Shown here: in pieces, positions 55,107-64,000 of the stretch
Layout: the number at the start of each line of letters is the position of its first letter
Position numbering within the stretch: position 1 is the first letter of the stretch
From: Onchocerca volvulus
Taxonomy: Eukaryota > Nematoda > Chromadorea > Rhabditida > Onchocercidae
Assembly (NCBI GenBank): GCA_000499405.2
Contig: HG738141.1
Location: 1,368,481 to 1,432,480, forward strand
Direction: 5' to 3'
DNA length: 64,000 bases
Notes under the pieces: model-generated
The model's input: the letters and a program-made list of their open reading frames with translations, nothing else
Told to the model about the DNA's origin: nothing
Databases searched by the model: none
Program-made: the position numbers and the translations under genes

Positions 55107-56031
55107 GAAAGGAAGAAGAGATGTTTCCACGCGGAAACGTCTTACTGCACTCGTCTGCGTTCTTCAGATGATACGAATGAGGTAATGAAATGATGACGAT
55201 GAGATCAACCGAAGTAAAATAGGCAAAATGAGAGGAAAGGAAAGCATAGAAAGAAGGAAGTTGCAGAATTAATGATAACTGATAAGAAAATCGTGATAAT
55301 CAGTCCAGAAAGGCACATTACCTAGCCTTACACAATAACTATTCGAAGACGACACATCACGCACTACTTCAATTACATGCATGCACCGATTTAATTCGTG
55401 TGCTATCATACATTAACTATTTCACTAGCCGTACTGCATCAATGTAAGTCTGTAGCCAATTTCAGTATCCACATTCCACAGCCCTATCCCGCAAATTTGG
55501 ACATCATGACGGCTCCCATTCCTTGAATCTTACTTTTCATAGCGAGACGATTTCACTAGACATGGACCGTTTTAATTTCAAACACTTTTCGTACTCTTTC
55601 TCCCTGATGGATTGATTAGTCGTCGCGGGAATGGTAATGGGCGTACGTTGGTGCGGGTATTCGGTTTATGGCTGGCAACAGTGACTCCAGAATCAACTGG
55701 GTATTCTTAGCTGAGGGATTCTAAATCAAGACATAAGCTGAAATATTTTAAAGTATTTAAAATGAAAGTAAATATAATGAGCGCAGGAAGAGTTAAAAAA
55801 AAAACAAATTCGATCAATAAAAAGTGGTAGGCATAATCACATATACTGTTTAGTGTAATGTTACGTTTGAAAATATGAAATAAAGTTAACAGTAGACAAG
55901 CTAGTTAGGATCCTTCCATTTAAAGGAGTAAATCAATGAAACCTTTGTTAAAAGTATGCACAAACCTTAGCGAAAGAACTTCTCGCATGTCATTTTTACA
56001 GCATTGTTGTATCGAATGTTTTTATCAGGAA

Positions 56032-59000
56032 ATGTCCAACTCGAATACTCTAAGACCTATAATATGTCCATCAATTTTAAATTCGGATCTATCCAATCTC
56101 GCGGGGGAGTGCCGAAAGTTACTGCAATATGGAGCTGATTATCTTCATCTGGACGTGATGGACGGCCACTTCGTGCCCAACTTGACATTCGGACATCCAG
56201 GTGACGTTTTATTTTATTGATTGCTTAATCACTATTGTCACTTTTACTTCTATTCCGGATTCCTATTTTTATGCGAAAATAATGCGCTGTTCCGGATTGC
56301 TTCTTATAGTGATTTTCAATATTTTTATCTTTACCAGTGCTTCATGCTATCATTTAATTGTAAATGAGGAAACTTTGATTAATTATAGGATAAATTTGAT
56401 TTAAAATTTTTACGGTTTTCTTTTCTCAGTTGTTGATTGTCTGCGACGGAATCTTGGGCCGGAACCATTTTTTGACGTTCATATGATGGTCCTTAATCCA
56501 GAACGATGGGTGGAACCAATGAAAGAGGTTGCGCCTTTTTTTACACTTCTAGTACCATTAATATATTTATTCGACCATAATTATCACCATGATCGTTATG
56601 TAGCAGTGAATGGGATGACATCGCTCAAGACAAGTTGAAATATAATGGACTGTGAAGTAGAAGATATTGCTTAGATTAACATTTGTTTTAGGCGGGTGCA
56701 AGTCAGTTTGTATTTCATTTCGAAGCTTTGGAATCGGATAAAAGTTGCCAGATGCTAATTGATAAAATTAAAAGTTCTGGCATGAAGGTTAGACCCATTT
56801 TTTGTTAAATAAATGAAAAATCTAGTTCATATAGATCATGGTTTCTTTTTTTTTATCAAAGCAGATTTTGTAGCTGTATAAAGCGTCGTCGACAAGTGAA
56901 AATAATGGCTGCATTCCATCAGAGAGGAAAAAAAAAAACTTACATTACGAAAAAATAAAAAACAATCAGTGAGCAAAAAAAAAAAAAAAAAAAATTAGCA
57001 CTGTTTGTTTTAAGGTATCCCATTATCGAATAAGATTTTGATGTTAACTGAATACTGACCAGATAATTAAAATAAACATTAAAATTTTCCTAAATATTTG
57101 AAAAAAATTTTAGCTTTAAAGGTACATTTTATATTGTTTGTGGTAACAGTTTTCCATTTCATTTTCTTATATCATCTCTCTTTATGTTCTGAAATGAGAG
57201 AAGTGTTTTTAACAGTAGCGTTAAAATTTGCATTATATATTGAATATCACTTGACATTTGACTTTTTCTTTCACTTAAACCGAAAATTTTCTAACATATT
57301 TGTACAATCTTTTTAATATGCATGACGAATCATTTTGCATGTAACAATTGATAAATGTAAAAATTTGCATGTCGCATTTTTTATTTTTGAAGTTTGCAGC
57401 AAGATTAAGGAAGCTTAGATGTATTGCAACTGATCATTGTTTTGTACTACAGGTTGGCGTGGCAATAAAACCTCTTACGCCGATAGAGAAGATAGCAACA
57501 TTAGTTGGTGTGGATATGATTTTAGTGATGACCGTTGAACCTGGATTTGGAGGTTATTGATTGGCTGCATTTATTTACTGTAAGATAGTGCTTGCTTTGC
57601 AAATTGCATGCAGTAAATATTTCTTCATTTTACAATCTCATTAACTTAAACACACTAATCTTTAGTGACGAAATATAGCAAAAGTTTGTTTGTACCTGTT
57701 TTAGTACAACTTTATTTGCCTTGTTTATCTTCTAATGCTGTTATACACACGGTAACAAGCACATTAGAAATGCTTCAGAATATTCGAAAGTCGCAGGACA
57801 GAATGGATTTTAGAATATGAAAGTGTAGGCATGGTTATTGTCCGTAATTTCATATTGGCCTGAAATAGTAGATTTTTAGAACTTCTGATTTACAATTTTA
57901 TTGACATTTGACTTATCAACTGTTGCCTTCAATCAGCTAAATTAGTATTTCTAAAAATATGTTCATGAATTCTCTACGTAGATTCTTACTATTACTCTTC
58001 CAGGCCAAAAATTCATGGCAGATATGATGGAGAAAATTCGAATTCTCCGATCTACACATCCATTCTTGAATATTCAAGTTGATGGTGGCGTTACTTTGGA
58101 GAATGTGGAAGTTTGCGCAAAAGCTGGTGCTAATGTAATCGTTTCAGGGACGGGAATTCTCAAAGCTCCAAATCCAGCAGTAGTAATCACTGTTCGTTTT
58201 TTTTTTTTTTTTTCTATTAATTTTTTAAAACGAAAAATTCTCTGTCTATAAAATCTATATAAATAAAAATGCAAGTGTTCGTTGTTATTTTCGACATAAC
58301 ATTGTAAGTTCTTCACGGATTGCTTTAAAATTTTGACACAACGTTGCATTTGAATAGGCATGTGTTTTTTTGCCTTTTTTTAATACCTACATTCCTAATG
58401 TTATATAGTTGTCACACTCCTGGCAAGTAAAACATGCTTTTTTTGATAATATTTCTCTTTCTCTCTCTTCTGCCCTTCTCTCTTTTATCGTTTTTTCATT
58501 TTGCCTCTTTTGCTTCTTCCATCCTCCTCTCTCCTATCTATATTTACCTTTTTATTCCCTTCAACCAGATTATTCTTTCACTATTCATGATGAAAAGGTC
58601 AAATCAGAAAGATGTTGGCGAAGTCAAATAATGGTAAACAAGGTTAACAGAGCGACTTCTTTGAAACAAAAAGGGACCAACAAGCCGAAAGGATGAACAT
58701 TTTTATTGCCAAAAAGCTCCAAATTTACAGATAAACAGAATGAGGTCAAGCAATCATAAGGCGACATAGTGGAAGAGGAGGAGCACCGAAAGATTTAAAA
58801 GATAGGACTTCTGAGCTTGAGTCAGTTTTAGTCATAAAATTCGAGGCAGTAAAAGACCCGGTTCAACGAGTCAATCAACAGTTCAGCAAAAGCGACAACA
58901 ATGGTGGAGACGAAAGCAGAGCAGTTCCAAATCCAACTACATTATAATCCAAATACAATTCAGTTTTTTCCCTCCCAACATTTTCCACTCAACCGGCTGA

Positions 59001-59436
59001 ACTACAGTAACATGTGTATATAAAAAGTATACAAAATCCAACGTTGTGTCAAAATTTGAAAGCAATAGGTAAGAACTTTCGGAGATTTAAGATTTTCAAC
59101 AAATGAACATTTACAGTTTTATTTATATAGGCTATTTGGATCGGCCACGCATTGCCACGGCAGGTAAGAAATGTTGTTTATAAAGTCAGATAGGAACTGA
59201 GATGTATCAGTTTATCTTATTTGTGATGATTGTTTTTTCTACTTTTATCTTTTTACTTTTAAATTGCTAACATAAAATAATTCTCAAAATTATTCTGTTA
59301 GTAATTTTCATAATTACATATTAGTTACTTCTGATTCCATTTCTGTTTTCTCTGTGATTAATACTCCAGAAAACCAAGTTTTTACTACTCACATTTTCAG
59401 GAGATGCGTAAAAAGATTTTGGCAGCTTTGGAATAA
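56032..59436 (+). CDS. RPE: Ribulose-phosphate 3-epimerase
   Basis: Six coding exons give 228 residues, the exact length of human RPE: 56032-56200, 56430-56527, 56692-56787, 57453-57552, 58004-58191 and 59401-59436. The enzyme interconverts ribulose 5-phosphate and xylulose 5-phosphate in the pentose phosphate pathway, in the cytosol. The TIM-barrel signatures are complete: [13 protein letters not shown] with the active-site Ser, [17 protein letters not shown] (metal His and catalytic Asp), [20 protein letters not shown] and the C-terminal [10 protein letters not shown] with the second catalytic Asp, then the phosphate-binding VSGTGI. The last exon has only 12 codons including stop ([11 protein letters not shown]) and lies after a 1.2-kb intron containing a terminal-inverted-repeat element. 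Start at 56032 was chosen because [10 protein letters not shown] precedes the conserved core and an acceptor (TTTATCAG) lies just upstream. Confidence 0.95.
58254..59132. mobile_element. ~880-bp non-autonomous element with ~98-bp terminal inverted repeats
   Basis: The left end (58254-58351, starting TCTATATAAATAAAAATG) and right end (59034-59131, reverse complement starting CCTATATAAATAAAACTG) align over their whole length. The inner 28 bp (ATTGCTTT...CACAACGTTG) are identical except for one base. The interior has a pyrimidine-rich block and no transposase-like frame. The end sequences remind me of widespread short repeats related to Helentron/Helitron-like or other non-autonomous DNA elements, but the family is not established. 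The whole element lies in the last intron of RPE. No clear target-site duplication was seen. Confidence 0.75.
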
Positions 59437-61679
59437 TATCGAGAAAACAAATAGCATAATGCTGAAGATAAAACAGCAAAAATATCTTATACTTTTTATA
59501 AAAATGACTTACAATTGTTAGAAATTTCTTCGTCGTATTTCTTTTTCTTACAGATACTTTTGGAACTAGCTCGATTTGTGGTAAGAATCGTTCATGTTGC
59601 TCATAATCACTTCTTTTGCTTTTTTCTTTTCTTTTTTTTTTCCTTTTTTTTTTTTTTATTTTGGAAGGAAATAACTCAGATGATGATAAACATCTTTGAC
59701 GCAGCATTAGTTAAATAGTCATTAGTCGTTAGTCGAATATGAATCGAACACATTGAGTGCGACCACTTAACAAAGTCCTTTACTCCGAAGTCATAAAATG
59801 CGATGTATAACAATTATCTTCAAACGCATAACTATTCATTGATGCAGATATTTATTGTTCAGTTCCAACACATATCAAAACTTTTTCTTTTTTCTTAACT
59901 TCAATATATTGTAAAAATTTTTTAGAATTATGATTTGTTTAATTTTTTGTCACATTGATCACTGAATTCAGTTGTTAATATTGTGTCATCTCATCTATGC
60001 TTGTCGAGATTTATTCTGGTATATAATGGCTGAATTCACTTTGTGGAATGATTCAAAATCTTTTTATGACTATCTAATTGAAAATTTAGTATTAAAAAGC
60101 ATGTCTTTGAGCTTGCAGTTAAAGCTCCGAAAATAAAGAATACTATCTTTCAGAATTGATATGAGTAACAAGGAATTAGTGAATGAGTGTTTGACATAGG
60201 GAAATGAAGTGATAATTATAATATTCACTCCGTTAATTGGCACTCCTTTATTTGGACCAATGAATACATGATAATATATTCGAGATCTCTAAATAGCATC
60301 TGAAGGTTGATTTTTACGCACATTTTAGTAATATCCATTATCATCCTTACTTTTTAATTCAAATTTTTGATCGATGATAATAATAATAAAGATAAAACGA
60401 ACTCCTATCTTACTAAAATTTAAGATCTGAGCAGTAATATCTACAATTTCTAATGGATTGACTTTACGAGCGATATACTAACCACTGCTAATAATAGTGA
60501 TCACTTCTTCAGAACGGAATCTCTTGCGTCCCTAAATGGTCACTTTGTATCGCTTGATTATGGGAATAGGAAGGTTTGTTTCCACTGATTTGTTTGAGAA
60601 ATCAGATAAGGTAATCCTTATAATGGGTTCACTGTGTTACGCAGGTGTGATTAAAGTGATTATCAATCTTGTTGGATCTAACTTTACGTATCCTAAAAGC
60701 TGAAATAACAGAGTATCTAAAAAATTGATATTCGCTTTAATAACATCTGCGTGATATAGTGACCCCCCTAGCATGTATTACATTTACTTTAATCGATTTT
60801 TCCTTTGACCTTCATCATACTGTTGTCTCGTCCTTCATCATATACACACTCTCCTCGCAGTAACTGACCGCATGGACAGAGTCCTTCGAACAAATGGGCT
60901 TGTTGCTTACTCGAAAGATCATTTGTGTCAATCGATTCGTCATTTCTTTTCCCTTTTCTTTATTCTTTCCAAATCTCCAATTTCTTTCGATACCACATTT
61001 TGTGGAGTTCTTTCTTTTGTATTTTAAACTGCAAAAACGTTGAAACGTGAATGGTTAGCGATTCAAACTTGCTGATAGCAGCATATTCGTACTAATGCTT
61101 TTCATTGCAGGGGATTGGATTGCATCTTGCTTATTGCAGGTAATTGCACCTTATTACTGATATATATCTGTTTATATCATATCATTCATTTATTCCGACA
61201 AAAATATATTTTGAATCATTCATTAAAATCACTTGATACTATTGTACATGGCAATGAATAATCATTCAGTCCGACGTTCCCAAAGGTTTCTTCAAAATTT
61301 TATTAGAAGAGAGTGCCATTAGCATATGATATCGGCATTTCATCGTCATTGTTTTATAAAAATGTAATATTTTGAAAAATTGCATTTCCTAAAATATGCT
61401 ATGGTTTATTTTCTGCTGTGCAGGAGAGCTGCATAGATGGAGAGATACCGTGCATCGAAACTATCTTTAAGAAAAGATTGGATTTTGCATAAATCAGAAA
61501 AAAGAATATGATTTTATAGCTTCTTATTACAGGATTATAGTACTTTTACATATCAATGCACATACCTGCTTCTTCCCGATTTTTCTATGGAACTTTATGC
61601 CATATTTTTGGACTGAACCAAATTTAATACCTTCTCAGCATTTTTTTTATTCAGGCATTCATGTTCCGCTTTACCAATA
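59437..61679 (+). other. Intergenic between RPE and the BAR-like gene
   Basis: About 2.2 kb with no recognised gene. A minus-strand open frame at 59321-59707 is mostly the complement of T-rich sequence and lacks motifs. The segment ends with T-rich acceptor sequence just before the next gene's start. Confidence 0.55.
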
Positions 61680-64000
61680 ATGAACAACGACAACAGCAAT
61701 GTAAGCAGCAGCAATAGTAGTAATGATAAAACAGATAGATCATTTCGAAGTTTGTTTGAATCTTGTCTTTCCTAGCATTCCTCTTATTTAGGGTTTCAAA
61801 ATTCAATTATCTTCACAGTCTTGTATTTTTTTCAACTGATTTTTTAATTAGATAATTTTTGAAAAATAGACTTTAAAGGACGCCGGACCACTTCGTTCGG
61901 TAAATTATCACAATTTCTTCAAACTGGCAGCATTCTTGGCGACGCAGGATCAATTCAGTCAGCATTGCAGGATCTGTCCGCTATAGGGTATGTGCTTTTT
62001 TCAAAGGAATTTGCGGTTCTCTATTGTATTGTGACAAGCATTATGTTGTTATTTTATTCAATTAATTTTTAAAATGGAACTTCATTTAACCTCTATTTCA
62101 GGGTTAAATGAAATTTCATTTTAAAAATCAGAATACTGATTGACAAAGAATAGACGTTTCCCTTGCTCACTGTTTAATTGGACGATGAACAAAATGTGAT
62201 TTGATGGGCTGTTCGGATGAACAATTTACATTATCACTAAAAGCATGCATCACTGAATGTGCAGATAGTTTCGGTAATATTTTCAAAGTAATCGCAAAAT
62301 GAGACCAATGGAATCTTTTCCAGAAAATTAATGACAAAAATTACCGAATCGCAACGTCGTGGTGTAGAATCGTTGGCTATGTGGGCGCATAATGCAAGTA
62401 ATGCAGCTATTGATGATGTTATGCAACAAACCAGGCAGCTTTATGAAATATTCATTGATAAAGAATTACAGTTTGTTCGACAGTATATGCATTATGTGCA
62501 GGTATAATCAGTTTTTTATTGTTCTCAGAAATCTATTAATAGGAGACTGAACAAACTAATGCTTTGGTAAATGAGCCTCGAAATATTCTGCTGTCCATAA
62601 AAAGTTATTTACTCACTTATTTTCTGTCTTGCAATTAAATCTCTATTTATGTTTGCATTTTCAGCAACTGCAAAAAATAGCAGATTCAGAGCGAGCGGTG
62701 AAAGATGCGGAAAGAAATGTGATGGATTTGGAAGAAAAAGAAAGAAAGTTAAAACGAGAGATTGCGCAGGGCGTTTCGTTCTTCAGGCAGCGTCGCGGTG
62801 GTGACATTTATTTGCTGAAACAGAAACTTGAAGAGGTAATAGCTATTGCATTTCAAATTTTAATTGACACAGTTGTTACCAAGAGCGATGCCTATTTTGA
62901 TAATATAAAAATATATAAAATGGGATTTTTTAAAGACAACTTCTTCATACTTCTAAATTTCTTTTCAGATCAAAGTCTCAAGGGAGCAAGCTGAACATAC
63001 TTTGTCTGATCTTCGAGCTGAAATGGAAGTTGTGAAGATGTTCAGATTCCGGAATGGTATGCAGGTTAGAGCTGCTATTCTGTTTCATTTTTGTTGAACT
63101 TTTCGAAAATTAAAACACAGTAGTGGGATATGGACTGCGCATTAAGAATGAATGACCTAAATTGTATAAAGTATCAAAAAATGAAAATAACGAATCGGAA
63201 TTGTGAATTTGTTCCTAACATCAGATACAAGTAAGAACCAGATGATGGAGCCTGTATATTGTTTTAATTACACATTCTACAGTTCCGTTTTTTTATGAAT
63301 CACTTTTATTTTGCAGGGCATAGCGGATGCTTATCAAGATTTGGCTCGAAATTGTCAAGCCATTTTTAATTGTCAGCGTGAAATAATTGAAATGGTGCCG
63401 GCAGTATCGAATCAAGATGTACGTCATATGATTTATCGTGGATCTCCACTGACTAAAGATCGTGTGGAGAATTTGAGAAGGTATAGTCTAACTGATGCAG
63501 ATTTTATTGGCCATTTAGTTCTTTTAATTTCAGATTTACCAAACTTTGCTTTCTAGATCTTTACAACATGGCTTAACAAGGTCAGAAAATAGTTCATGGT
63601 CTAACGCTACAAAATCAGCATCAAAACGATATAGTGAACCGAGACATCATGTTTACCAATTGCAAACGAACTCTCCTCCTCCACCATATACATATTCTGT
63701 TACATCTAGAAACATATCTCTCTCAGAATATCAGGTATATATTACAACAAATCAGTTGCGAAATAGGTTTTTAGTTCTTCAATATATTGCACTTCTCAAG
63801 CACGGTGTACCAATAGTGACTAAGTGACAAATGCTTGATGCTTAGAAATTCTATTTCATTAGTTCTGCGTTCTTCTGTCTTTGGTAAATTGTTTCAGATT
63901 CGATTTTAGGCTTGTTTCAGGCTCGATTTCAAGTCATGACTCGGAAATAGTTTTTTTTTTTTTTTTTTTTTTTTTAGACTGAAGCCATTAATTCTGGAGT
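61680..64000 (+). CDS. BAR-like coiled-coil protein with PPPPY motif, 3' end outside window
   Basis: Eight exons join in phase: 61680-61764, 61870-61987, 62324-62501, 62665-62835, 62969-63064, 63317-63480, 63557-63734 and 63978 to the window edge. About 337 residues are visible. The N-terminus is an Asn/Ser-rich stretch (~28 residues). Residues ~30-270 are predicted long amphipathic helices with heptad-like Leu/Ile spacing (for example [20 protein letters not shown]), the size and pattern of a BAR-type membrane-curving dimer. A Ser/Thr/Pro-rich region with PPPPY follows, a PPxY motif that binds WW domains such as those of Nedd4 ligases. I do not recognise the exact family. The first donor (CTT|GTCTTT) is weak but keeps phase, giving Y-F-K-G-R-R across the junction. 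A TTTATTCAG acceptor upstream of the ATG suits trans-splicing. Confidence 0.65.
63952..63975. repeat. Poly(T) tract serving as acceptor polypyrimidine run
   Basis: A run of about 24 T residues immediately before the AG acceptor of the last visible exon of the BAR-like gene. Confidence 0.8.

Larger units (their letters stand above)
53498..56031. other. Intergenic between sulfatase and RPE genes
   Basis: About 2.5 kb, AT-rich, without a coding chain. It includes the sulfatase poly(A) signal candidate, a tandem repeat (55031-55106) and the RPE promoter region. An in-frame ATG at 55936 lies upstream of the chosen RPE start. The sequence between them contains acceptor-like sites and is not conserved, so it is taken as 5' UTR or outron. 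Confidence 0.55.

Noticed and set aside
55936..56031. Upstream in-frame ATG of RPE giving a 32-residue extension
   Set aside because: The extension contains acceptor-like sites, shows no conserved features, and the start at 56032 gives the normal family length.
59321..59707. 128-codon minus-strand frame with KKKKRKKKRKEK
   Set aside because: The basic stretch is the complement of a T-rich tract, and the frame overlaps the RPE last exon in antisense.

Overview
This is AT-rich eukaryotic nuclear DNA, almost certainly from a nematode and probably a spirurid/filarial one. The species-level placement is inference. The evidence is many short exons separated by AT-rich introns with TTTTCAG- or TTTTAG-type acceptors, acceptor sites lying directly in front of start codons as expected for spliced-leader trans-splicing, a gene with an MSP-type domain, and animal-type protein sequences. 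There is no prokaryotic gene organisation, and I found no rRNA, tRNA or CRISPR.

Nine protein-coding genes were rebuilt exon by exon by following reading phase across splice sites (about 68 introns). From left to right they are: a mitochondrial ribosomal protein uL1-like gene (minus, runs off the left edge, 1-1472); Rap2 small GTPase (minus, 4830-6625); a gene-poor stretch of about 15.8 kb; protein arginine methyltransferase PRMT1 (plus, 22386-25981); an MSP-domain protein with a C-terminal membrane anchor (plus, 27217-28748, 5' end unresolved); NatC catalytic subunit NAA30 (plus, 29728-31910); the FACT histone chaperone subunit SPT16 (minus, 33546-41304, 24 coding exons); another gene-poor stretch of about 8 kb; a secreted aryl/steryl-sulfatase (plus, 49280-53497); ribulose-phosphate 3-epimerase (plus, 56032-59436); and a BAR-like coiled-coil protein of unknown function (plus, 61680 to beyond the right edge). 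PRMT1, the MSP gene and NAA30 form a head-to-tail run on the plus strand and converge on SPT16. They do not form one pathway. Most are housekeeping genes for chromatin and transcription, protein modification, signalling, mitochondrial translation and the pentose phosphate pathway.

The non-coding part holds the more unusual material. A 568-bp segment is present twice in opposite orientation, about 19 kb apart (11328-11895 and 30682-31249, the latter inside a NAA30 intron). The two copies have the same length and differ only by ten transitions. An element of about 880 bp with roughly 98-bp terminal inverted repeats sits in the last RPE intron. A short A-tailed insertion flanked by an 18-bp target-site duplication sits in a PRMT1 intron. 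Three introns in three unrelated genes use a GC 5' splice site with the same GCAAGT sequence. Several long perfect or near-perfect hairpins and palindromes lie in the gene deserts and in SPT16 intron 1.

The main limits are that no similarity search was possible, the 5' end of the MSP gene is unresolved, and UTRs and promoters were not determined.
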